From Emiliania huxleyi CCMP1516 (lineage: Eukaryota; Haptophyta; Isochrysidales; Noelaerhabdaceae), in the NCBI RefSeq assembly GCF_000372725.1, contig NW_005196094.1, positions 443,435 to 507,434 on the forward strand: a stretch of DNA of 64,000 nucleotides, in the 5' to 3' direction. Positions 1-9,443 of this stretch are shown piece after piece. The notes beneath the pieces are model-generated. The model worked only from the letters and a program-made list of their open reading frames with translations, did no database searches and had not been told where the DNA came from. Each line of letters begins with the position of its first letter. Within the stretch, counting starts at the first letter, position 1. The position numbers were made by a program, and so were the translations under genes.

Positions 1-2090
1 CGCAGCGCTGGCGAGCAGCGCGGCGGCAGACTGCGCGGCAGACTGCGCAGGCTGCAGCAGCCAGCGCTGTCCGCTGCCGCGGCGCCAGCAGTCTGCAGAG
101 GACGCCTCGGAGTGCGCAGCGAGCGTCGCGGCGCCGTGCCGCCCTGCGGCGGAGTGCGAGGCGGAGCAGCCCGGCGAGCCGGGCGGAGCCGGCTGCGGCA
201 GCGCGGCCGGGCCGACCGAGAAGGACAAACCTGACAAGTATGTGACGGACTCTACGAGCAGCGATCCAATGCTAATGAAGAGGCGCGAACTATTTCTTTT
301 TAAAGATGCCCTGCAACTATAAGCGCGTTTGCTATTCGAAATACCTGCGTTTCCTGTACAGGAAGCGACAGCTCCTCCAGACACACACCTCATACACACA
401 TATGGAGCCCCTCTCTCGCCCCCCTGGCGGCGGCAGTGGCCATGGCGACGCTGACGGCGGTGGCACTCGTGGGACGTGGCGGTGACACTCGTGGCCGCGG
501 CGGCGCCTGGGCAGCAGAGAGCTGTCGCTGCAGTGCTGGCGGCAGCTGGCGGCGGCGGCTGGATGCGGCGGCTGGCGGCGGCATTGCTGGCGGCGGCCAT
601 GCGGGGGAGGCGTTGCTGTGGCGGCGATGCAGCGCTGTCCTCGCGGCTGACGTGCGCCCGGGATAGCAAGCACTGGCAGTCTGCCGGCGCGGCCGGCGCA
701 TTCGAATGCGCCCGCCGCGCCGGCAGACTGTTGGATGGCCACAGTCGCGAAAGTGGGTGAAGTCCGTGCGGCGCCGTGGCAGCGGTGGCCAGGCGGCCCC
801 TCTCGGTGCGCCACCGCGACCGCGTTGCGCTCTCGCGCCTCGCCATGCTGCAGGCTGGACGAGGGACATTTGTCGCGACTTTCAATAGGGAAAACGCAAG
901 AGATCACATCAGACCGTTACGGAAAAGCATGCGCGACGCTGCCTCTTTGCACCGCTCGCTCGCGGCTGCGGGAGACATGGCCGCCGATGCGGCTCGCACT
1001 CGCTCGGCGGGCCTCCGTCCCACAGCCGCCCGGGCGTGCCACGGGTCTGCCTGGTGCTGCGCTGCTCGCACGCTGCACTGCACAAAGCTGCGACAACAAG
1101 GGGAGGCTCCTGAGCTTGAGCGTTGAGCAGTGCAGCTGCGGGCGCTCGTGGGCGGCTGTGCAGTGGTGAGAGTGCCTGATTGGAGGCGAGCTGGTGCTGC
1201 GCCAGGGTGCGCAGCATGCGCTCTTGCTCTGTGCTGAGGCATGCTGGCTGGCGCCCAACACAATGCCCTGGATGCATTGCTCCACGCCGTGCTGGCTGGT
1301 GCAGTACTGCCAGTGCGCCGACTGGCGCGCAGGGTGCGCGTCGCCGCGCGTGGCACGGGTGGCTCGAGAGGCGCGGCTGTCGTTCAACCCCGCGGCGCAC
1401 GTGCGCCGCGGAAGCTGCTCGACAGGCTGCGGGCATCGCTGCGGCAGAAAGCGCCCGCCCTCTGCTTTGCTTTCGCCCGCGTTTTACGACAACTTTCGGT
1501 TTATCATAGCCGCCGAACTTTACCTCGCTGTTTCTTTATAGGAACCGGGGGCCGTCTTCCTCAACCAACCAAACCTCATTACCGACTGCCGGTTGTTGGG
1601 GACACGTGACTCCTGCAAAGGGCAGTGTCTCCACCCGGGAGTCGGACATTCCAAACCCCCCCTGCCCCCTCTCTCTCCCCCCCCATCCTAGCCCTCTCTC
1701 TCTCTCCTCCTCTTTCTTTCTCTCCTTCTCCCTCATTCCCCCCCCCCTCCCCCCTCTCCATCTCTGCCGCCCCCGTGCCAACCCCCGCCGCCGCCTCGCC
1801 TGCCTCCGCCTCCTCCGCCACCCCATCTCTCGCTCCCCCCCCCGCCGCCGTTGCCTCCCCCACCCCCTCCCTCGCCGTGGCCGCCGATACCTCATCCGTG
1901 GCCGCCGACACCAAGCCCCCCGCCTCCTCCACCGCCTCCCTCTCCACAGCCGTCGTCGCCACCTTCACCATCACCCTCGCCCCCCTCTCCTCCACCTCCT
2001 TCGTTGCCGCCGCCTCTCGCAGCTGCGTATTCTCGTATTCTCGTATTATCGTCGCGTAGTGTGATATTGCGTTGGGGCGGTGCGTATTCT
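1..2090. other. GC-rich non-genic stretch with long pyrimidine tract
   Basis: No convincing gene. The first 900 bases are GC-rich with degenerate GCGGC and CAGC runs, and open frames exist on every strand because stops are rare. Bases 1335-1500 share a block with 59245-59420; both can be read as the same peptide containing NPAAH and RRGSCSTG, and the second copy lies just upstream of a LINE endonuclease remnant, so this is probably a degraded LINE fragment. Bases about 1640-2030 are almost pure C/T on the + strand. Confidence 0.6.
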
Positions 2091-2099
2091 CGTATTACT

Positions 2100-2870
2100 A
2101 GCTCCGAGTAGAGGGCAGCGTCCTGCAGTTAAGGGGAAACCTGGTACGCGGGGCTAACCCTCGGAGAGTATTCTTTAGCTCCGAGTAGAGGGGGCGTTCC
2201 GCAGCTAGGGGGACCCACAGCGCGAGGGAAAAATTCCGCCGCTGGGGACACCCAAAGCGCAGAACTAACCCTCGGAGACCCGTGTTTACTTTAAGGCCCT
2301 TGCCCTGCGAATGCGCGCCCCCCCCCTAGCTAGGGGTCAGGGCTCTCTAGCCCGTAGCCCGATGCCGATCATCCGGCTCGCTGGGTGCGCTTCTTAGCTC
2401 CCCGGCCCTGGATGTGAGGTTGCCGACTGCACTCCAAGTGCTCCAAGTGCTAGGGGAAACCCGGAGCGCGGTACTATCCCTCGGAGAGTATTCTTTAGCT
2501 CCGAGTAGAGGGGGCGTTCCGCAGCTAGGGGGACCCACAGCGCGAGGGAAAAATTCCGCCGCTGGGGGAAACCCGGAGCGCAGAACCAACCCTCGGAGAC
2601 CCGTGTTATGGCCCTGCGACCGCGCACCCCCCCACGGTCGAGGATGAGGGTGCGTTCTGCAGTTAAGGGGTAACCCGGTACACGGAACTATCCCTCGGAG
2701 ACGTGTTATGGCCCTGCGACCGCGCACCCCCCCCTTACTTAGCTCTTAGGGGTCAGGGCTCTCTAGCCCGTAGCCCGATCCCGATCATCCGGCCCGCTGG
2801 GTGCGCTTCTGAGCTCCCCGGCCCTGGATGTGAGGCTACCAACTGCACTCCAAGTGCTCCAAGTGCAACG
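2100..2870. repeat. Dispersed repeat family A, several tandem copies
   Basis: A module beginning AGCTCCGAGTAGAGGG and ending near CTAACCCTCGGAG recurs three or four times here, followed by a second module with TCTCTAGCCCGTAGCCCGAT, GCTGGGTGCGCTTCT and CACTCCAAGTGCTCCAAGTG. The second module appears twice (about 2340-2450 and 2755-2870). Related copies lie at 15871-15913 (partial), 41690-41870 (reverse strand), 58674-58715 (partial) and 58855-59095. No reading frame is preserved, so it looks like a non-coding mobile or satellite-like repeat. Confidence 0.8.
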
Positions 2871-2893
2871 CATCTTGAATACGGCTGCAGGGC

Positions 2894-3800
2894 ATCTTTA
2901 AGTGCCGGCCAGAAGATCCGCCCTGGGATCTTCGGCGCAGGGCGCCGTCACCGGCCCCATGAGCCGCCTGCGAGGCCATTCAGTGCTCATGTGGCACGGC
3001 CTGAGCAGGCCTAGCAATGCCTCGGGCCGACCGGCGCCCAGAATTGTTGGTGCTGGCCAGCAACGTGGCCGGCGAGTGCCGTCGTTGCATTGGTGGCGAC
3101 CACCGCAGAAGCGGTCAGCAGGTGGGAAGGCATCGCTCTCTTTGTAAGGATATTGTCCGTATTCATTGTCTGGTCAATACTTCTGCCTGGATGGCACCTG
3201 TGTGCCCAACATGGCGACCCTCGGCCTCCCTCGTGAGTCCACCTCACGCTGATCATTCTCGTCGCTAGCTCAAGCCGAGAAGTGGTCCGCCGACACCAGG
3301 AGGAGCGCAACCATCATGGCTGCAGCCTCAGACTGACCGGGTTAGGTCATATCACCGGCGTGGTGGCCCAGAAGTGCGACATTTGCTGCCCGCAGAGCGC
3401 TAGCAGCCCACTAGCCGGCACGTCTGTGCGTCGTGCGGGGCTGAACTTCAGGCACGCTGCACGCGGCTTATCGTCGAGAAGAACTCAACCCCGGCCAGTG
3501 AGTGATGGATCTGATCATAATCAATCCCTACTGTGCTGGGGGGCTCACAGATCAGCCGTTCAGAGCTCTGATATTGGTTCCCGGCAGAAGATCCTCTAGA
3601 GGATCTTCTGCGTCGGCCAAAAAACCGTGTTCAAACGAGACACAATGACCCAACAATGACCCCCACGGCCAGCCTGGACATGCAGCCGACCCGGCCTGGC
3701 CAGCTGGGCCATCGGGGCGGCCGCCATTGGCCGTAGGACCGCGCTGCGGTGCCGAAAGGGGCTGGAAGATCCGCCCTGGGATCTTCGGCACTTAAGAGAT
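2894..3800. mobile_element. Palindrome-ended element, putative non-autonomous transposon
   Basis: The ends are imperfect inverted repeats: the left end reads ATCTTTAAGTGCCGG then AGAAGATCCGCCCTGGG, and the right end read on the minus strand gives ATCTCTTAAGTGCCGAAGATC. Each end also holds its own palindrome around GATCCGCCCTGGGATC. A third palindrome, AAGATCCTCTAGAGGATCTT, sits inside near 3590-3613. Short frames inside include a Cys-x2-Cys...Cys peptide (CASCGAELQARC, near 3426) but no intact gene. No clear target duplication was found. Confidence 0.5.
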
Positions 3801-4630
3801 AGTCCACGTGTGTAGATGATTCCTGACACCGTCTCCAGCTACGCCCCCCCCCCCGCCCCCCCCCCCCCGCTAACTCGTGACCTTTGAGTCTTTGTACTCG
3901 AGTAGTCTTGCCACAGTTTCCGCTCTGAGGTTAGCTGCGGGTTCAGCTCGACCCAGCTAGAGCTGTGTCGGCGCGCGGCGGCCTGCCGGACTCGCAGGAG
4001 AGGTGCCTCTGCGCCACACCCGTGAGCCGTGTGCCGTGTGGGGGACAAAACACAATGATCTCGACCCGCTCGACCGATTTGAAGAGAACGTAAGAGAATC
4101 TCTCCGGATTTTGTGGGCCTCTATGCTCTAAGCCCTCACCGTGTGAGAGAGATTTTTAGCAATACCAAACAACTCTAACACTCACACGTGTGTGAGAGGT
4201 GACAGGTGGAGGTGCGGTGTGCTGCGAGAGAGACTGACTCTCAGCTCACGAGGCGGCGCGCCGTTCTGCGCGTTCAAACTCGTCGCCCCGCGGGGAACAC
4301 TTCAACTTGTGGCAGGCGCACCAACGGTGCTACAATAGTGCCAGTTAGGCGGTGGCGCGAGTCGGACGGCCGCGGCCGTCAAAAGCTCCTCCACGAAATT
4401 ACAATCCGGCTGTGAACCCAAAAGTCCCCCAACGCCCAACCGAAACCGCAACTCACCGTTCGGTACACCCAAGCGATACGACGGGCAGTATGTCGGTGGG
4501 CCACGTGTGTCGGACACTGCTTCTCGGCGACTGTCCCACCACCGCACCAGCGCGTGAGGGGCGCAGCGAGTGCGACCCTTTGTGTCTGAGAACCCTCCCC
4601 ATGCGTCTCCCGCAAACGTTTGCTCGCGTC
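3801..4630. other. Intergenic, no gene seen
   Basis: Contains C-homopolymer runs near 3843-3870 and a short dispersed repeat at about 4159-4190 (AGCAATACCAAACAACTCTA) that recurs at 41418-41444. Open frames across 4300-4835 on the minus strand lack any recognisable domain and overlap the better-supported small gene that follows. Confidence 0.5.
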
Positions 4631-4861
4631 TCACTGTCTCGCCAACACTCTCCGTACGTCGTCCGCAAACAAGCGCGCCACACCGGCGGCGGCAAACGCA
4701 GCACACATGACTCCATTGAAGGAGCGGAGACCCGAGGTTGAAGACGAGGAGAAGCGCGGGCTGCGTGACAGGTAGAAGAAGTAGCCCGAGAGGCTGAACA
4801 TGGCGCCGCTGCCCACGAGCTTGCACTCCAAGCAATCCTCGCTGTCGGCACCGCCTGCCAT
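4631..4861 (-). CDS. Small DUF4536/DMAC1-like membrane protein
   Basis: A 76-residue protein starting MAGGADSEDCLECKLVGSG. The pattern DCxxCxxVGSG followed by a hydrophobic stretch (about residues 20-32), a Ser-rich linker and a second hydrophobic stretch (about 45-65) matches the DUF4536 family, whose animal member DMAC1/TMEM261 assists assembly of mitochondrial complex I. Length fits the family. The frame is open upstream to 5083, but the upstream part is basic and low-complexity, so the internal ATG at 4861 is preferred. Assignment rests on a short motif, so function is tentative. Confidence 0.5.
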   Translation of the reverse strand: MAGGADSEDCLECKLVGSGAMFSLSGYFFYLSRSPRFSSSSTSGLRSFNGVMCAAFAAAGVARLFADDVRRVLARQ

Positions 4862-5170
4862 GGTCAGCGCTGCTGCGGCAGGAACGCTGGGCAGCGAGGC
4901 TGCGAAGTCCGGCGAGGGCACGGCGTCGAGGGCTGCTCGCGGCCGGCGTCGGGAAAAAGAAATCGCACTGGGAGCCCGTAGCCTGCGAGTGCGGATTGAA
5001 GATCCCTCATACCAAGGAAGACACCAGATTCCCCGCCCCAAGGTGGTGGTAGGTGGAAGACACAATGTGTCCAATATGATCACATGTCACCACATGGTCG
5101 GGTGTCTGCGTCCCACTTACCGGTTGCCGCTACCACTCTAGAAGTTGACTGTTGTATACTGTATAATTAA

Positions 5171-6759
5171 TCACGACGACGGCCCCGCGCTGCCCTCGTC
5201 CGGCGGCGGAGGCGGTGGCTGGTCGCTGGGCCCCGCTGCCGCCGCCAGCCGCAGCACCTCGGCGAGGGTCGCAAGCTCGCCCCGCGCCTCCCTCGCCCCC
5301 TCCGCCGCCGCCAGCCCCGCCCTCTCCTCAAGCCGCGCCGCCCGCTCGCCGACCGCCTCCACCAGGTCTGCCCGAGCCATCGCCTCGGCCGCCTCAACAC
5401 CGAGCGACTTCTCTCCCACCCACGACACGAGCCGCGCCACCGAGCGGCGCGCCTGGTCGCGGTCCCGCCGCGCCACCGCAACCTCCACCGCCGCGCGGTG
5501 CAGGAGGCGCCTGCACAGGCTCACGGCGGCTGCAGACGCCTCGGCGGCCGACGCCTCGGCGGCCGCCTCCTCCCCGCCCCGAGCGGCCGCCTCCTCGAGC
5601 CGCTCGAGTCGCCGCGAGAGGTTCGAGGAGAGGTCGGAGGGGAGGGCGGCGGGCCCCCCTGCCCCCTCGGCGCGTCCCTCCCGATGCGCCTAACCGCGGG
5701 CAAGGGAAGCGAATCGCGGGAGGAGCCGCAGGCGCGCGCGTCTCACCAGCATGTGCGTCGCCGCCTGCGCCTCGAGACGCGCGAGATCGCGCCTCGCCTC
5801 GGCCTCCGACACCGCGCGCTCCTTCGCCTCCCGCTCCGCCGCCCGCGTCGCCTGAGGACGGTGCCATCGAGGTGGCGGTTCGTGGAAGGCTTGGGCGAGC
5901 GCTGCCTCCAGCCCCCCTCCCCGAGGGCGGCCTGCTCCGCAGCCTCGAGCAGGGCGCGCGAGGCGGCCGCCCGCTCCTCCGCGTCGGCGCGCAGGGCAGC
6001 GACGGCCCGCTCCGCCGCCCCCCGCGCCTCCGCCTCCCTGTCTGCCTCCGCCTCCGCCTCGGAGTAGCTCCGGCGCGCCTCGGCCAGCTGCGCCTCGAGC
6101 TCGTCCCGCTGCGCCTCGAGCTCTCCCGCCCGCGCGGAGGCGGACTCCCAGCGGTGCTGCACCTCCGCCGCGTCAGCACGCACCCGGGCCAGCTCAGCCT
6201 TCGAGGCCGCCGCCGCTGCCGCCTCGCGCCGCGATGCTGCCACCTCTGCAAGCGCCGACCGCAGCGACGCCTCGAGGTCGGCGAGCCGCGTTGCCGCAGC
6301 CTCGTCCCTCTGCTGGGCGGCGTGGAGGGCTTGCGTCATCTCGACCTCGCGCTCGAACTTCTCGCGAACCGCCGCCTCTGCACGAGCGGCGGCCGCCTCG
6401 GCCGACCGGCGCCGTGTCTCGGAGAGGGCGGCGGCTTGCCTCGCCTCGGTGCACGCCCTCGCCAGCAGCTCAAAGCGCGAGAGGAGAGCCTGCGCGACGG
6501 CGGTGTGACCTGCGGCCAGGTCCGCGCCCTGCAGAGGGACGATGCTTGGCGAATCGAGCATAGACGCGGGCTCGGCAATGTGAGGCGGCTGCCACTGCCA
6601 CGGCTCGACGGCACTGCCAATCCACCTGGCGTGGTGTAGCGCCGCTGAGCTCACGCGAGCCTGCTTTTTGCGCAGCGCAAAGGTGTCGGCGGCAGCGTCG
6701 GAGAGCGAGGCGGTGCCCTTCCAGGCCCAGGCTCGCTGTGTCGCTCGCTGTGGCGGCAT
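5171..6759 (-). CDS. Ala/Glu/Arg-rich coiled-coil protein, unknown function
   Basis: Three exons are modelled: 6759-5932, 5851-5747 and 5689-5171. Intron 1 is GC-AG (80 nt) and intron 2 is GT-AG (57 nt). Splicing joins three coiled-coil frames that otherwise break, giving a continuous heptad-like region rich in Ala, Glu and Arg from about residue 90 to near the C-terminus, followed by a Pro-rich tail ending PDEGSAGPSS. An internal ATG at 6561 (MLDSPSIVPLQ) is an equally good start, because the first 66 residues are not coiled coil. No family recognised; a structural or cytoskeletal role is only a guess. A 474-aa open frame on the opposite strand is its shadow. Confidence 0.6.
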
Positions 6760-7201
6760 TCAAGCGTCGTCGCGAGTCCACGCTGCTATTCACAGCACAA
6801 GTGTAAGGTCGTATATGGGCTTCCAGTATCGGACCTTCAAGACATGCGCTTTTGGCCGGTGGCCTCCTCGGACAACAAGCCCTCGCGGCTCGCGCTCGCC
6901 CCTCGCCGGGGCTCGAGCACATGCGCAGCGAAAAGCACTGTGAAAAAGTGAGGCGTGGTCTGTACTCGCCAGAAGCGTCGGTCCAACTCGCGCTCGCCAA
7001 AAAGAATTTACCACCGCTCATTTTAACTGAGGCCATGGTGGCGTGCCGCGCACGTCTAGCCAAGGGGGCCTACCTCTTCAAAAAAGCAGGGCCCCGGCCG
7101 CGCCTATGCGGGCGCGGCGCAACACGCCGCGGTCCGGGTTTTGGCGGGATCGGCCTCGGCGCGCGGCACTGCTGCGAACAAACGCTCGGCGCGGCGTTGG
7201 C
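6760..7201. other. Intergenic, no gene seen
   Basis: About 440 bases between the coiled-coil gene and the 3' end of the triosephosphate isomerase gene. Short frames on both strands show no domain. It should hold the promoter of the coiled-coil gene. Confidence 0.5.
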
Positions 7202-7434
7202 TCACTTCTTCACGTAGTTGACGATGCGCCCAAAGGAGTCCGCCTTGAGGCTGGCGCCGCCGACGAGGGCGCCGTCGATGTCGGCGCACGCCATCAGGTC
7301 GTCGACGTTGTTGTCGTTGACCGAGCCACCGTACTGGATCACCACCGCGTCGGCAACCTCCTGGCTGTAGTTCTCGACGAACCAGCTGCGGATGTACGCG
7401 TGCGTCTCCTGCGCCACCTCGGGCGTCGCCGTGA

Positions 7435-7465
<31 letters not shown>

Positions 7466-8311
7466 CCTGCAGCCGGAGGGGGGGCGAGGGGCGAGGTGAG
7501 GGGCGACCCGCGGCGTCTGCGCCGGGCGGTGCGGCGTCGGGGAGAGGAGGGGGTGGGGGGTGGCGCGGCGAGGGGCGGCGAGGGCGGCGCTCACGCGATG
7601 ACGATGTCCTTCATCATCGCCGCGTCCACCCCCGCCAGTCCCTCGGAGAGCTGCGTGGCGCAAACGTTGAACGTCTCGCCGGACTCGCGCTCCTCCTTGA
7701 GCTCGCCGATGCAGAGGATGGCCTTGAGCCCGCCCGCCAGGATCTTGAGCACCTTCTTGTTCACGTCCGCGTCCGAGTCGCCGAAGACCGCCCGCCGCTC
7801 AGAGTGGCCGGCCAGCACATAGTCGGAGCCGACGCTCTTGATCATCGAGGTCGAGATCGCGCCTGCGAAGGAGCGGCCGCCGGTCGCTCCCGGTGCTCCG
7901 GCCGGCCAGCTCTCCTCTCCCGAGGGCGGCAAGCGGCGGGGGTGGCGCAGCGCTCCGGCGCGAGGCGGCGAGGGCGGCTCTCTCACCCGTGAAGGCGCCC
8001 GCGTCCTCCCAGTGGCAGTCCTGCGCGCCGAGGCCGACCTTGCCGCCAGCCAGCGCCTCCTTGACCGGAATCAGGAACGGGGACGGCACGCACACCGCCA
8101 CGTCGACGCCGGACGCCTTGTCCGCCTCTGCAGAGACGGCCTTCGCGAGCGCCACAGCCTCGTCGAGGTCCGTGTTCATCTTCCAGTTGCCCGCCATGAG
8201 CGGAGTGCGCGCCATCATGGCCGGCCCGCCGGCGGAGCGGGTGCCGATGGCGGCGCGGCCACTGGGCACGCCCACCTGGTAGGACAGCGTTAGCGAGAGG
8301 GTGGAGAGCAT
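7202..8311 (-). CDS. TPI: Triosephosphate isomerase
   Basis: Interconverts dihydroxyacetone phosphate and glyceraldehyde 3-phosphate in glycolysis or the Calvin cycle. Three exons: 8311-7987, 7862-7595 and 7466-7202, joined by two GT-AG introns with matching phases, giving 285 residues. Catalytic elements are present: NWKMN with the active-site Lys (about residue 43), GHSERR with the electrophilic His, [10 protein letters not shown] with the catalytic Glu, and the phosphate-binding GGSVN. The barrel starts at about residue 36 ([12 protein letters not shown]); the preceding Ser/Leu/Arg-containing extension is longer than in cytosolic enzymes and may be an organelle-targeting peptide, although an internal start at MMARTP is possible. 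Confidence 0.95.
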
Positions 8312-9443
8312 CGCACGATCTGGCTGCAGCGTACCAAGAAACTACGGACTTCGGATTTTTAGAGCAGCGAGCGGCGAAGGAGTGCTCCGCTGGGTCACGC
8401 CACGGGGGCCCGCCGCCTCAGATGCGACTTTCGGATGCGGTAGGGCTTGCACGAGCGCCTGTTCAGTCTCCGCTAGACCGAACTGGGGGCGGGCCCTGCT
8501 ATATAAAATTGAGCTTGGGTAGGCACCTTCGAGGCCAAAGTACAGAGAAGAAAGTACGGCCAAAGTACCGGCGAAAAAAAAGCGTCGTTTTTAGCGCGCT
8601 GGCGGCTGGCGGCGGCGGCTGCTCCTCTTGTACCACTCTGCCCACTTTGCTGCACCGGTGAGACGCAGATACACACACGGGTGCCCTCCCTCGCGGTAGC
8701 AGCCAGAGGCCAAAGTCCGACCAAGCTCGGCCCAGGGCTGCGGCAGCTTGCATGTCGGCCAGACAGGCAAGGTTGGCATTCCTCCCATTCATTGCAGAGA
8801 AGCGCTTGTTGTACCCGACCATCGACCCATGTCCACCACTGACGCCGAGCAGCTCCGCTGTGAGCGTAATCCCGACCATACTTTTTGGGAGGTGCAGAAT
8901 GCGGCTCAGACGGCGAGATCGCACCCGTCGCCGCCGATCCGATGGGGTGTCGGCTGCCTGAATGGGAGTGGAAGCGGGGCCCGGAAGGAGAGATGTGGGC
9001 CCCTCTCGCCTTGACCGGCCGACGGGCAGTCGGGAGTGTAAGAATTGTACAACCACAACGGTAACTATCTAGATACGGGCAAATTTGGACGAGCGAAAGG
9101 GTCCGGCGCCGCCGATTACTGGGGGCAAGGGCAAGGGCAAGGGCAAGGGCAAGGGGCGCCGGTAAGCAAAAAGTCGGGGTAATCCATCGCGATCGAGCCC
9201 GAGACCTTCTCGTCGACCTTCTCGCGGGACCGGGACCTTCTCGGGAGGCGGTGGCCATACAACATGTCACACGAGGTCGAACGATGTTCCCGCGTCTTTC
9301 CTTCTTCAGATGTCTGTGTTAGTGTGTGGATCTCGCGATGGTTGCAACTGAAAAGTACTCCAAGCCGCGGAGCCCTCCCCCTACTATACCAACCGTGCCG
9401 TGCCTCCACCTCCATCGTTCCATCGCAACCATCCCGTGCACGG
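8312..9443. other. Intergenic between TPI and polymerase kappa genes
   Basis: Divergent promoter region. A TATAAAATTG-like sequence lies near 8500. Bases about 9119-9155 are a GGGCAA hexanucleotide microsatellite. Minus-strand frames across 8473-9270 are open but contain no recognisable domain and are not called. Confidence 0.5.

Noticed and set aside
1536..2111. Pro/Ser/His-rich frames on both strands
   Set aside because: Arise from the polypyrimidine tract; no coding signal.
5215..6639. 474-aa plus-strand open frame
   Set aside because: Antisense shadow of the coiled-coil gene; Pro/Arg/Ala composition produced by GC-rich codons, no domain.
9264..9443. Polymerase kappa start further upstream at 9264
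   Set aside because: The open frame extends there only with a non-ATG or unsupported start; ATG at 9444 begins the Ala/Gly-rich leader directly before the conserved region.
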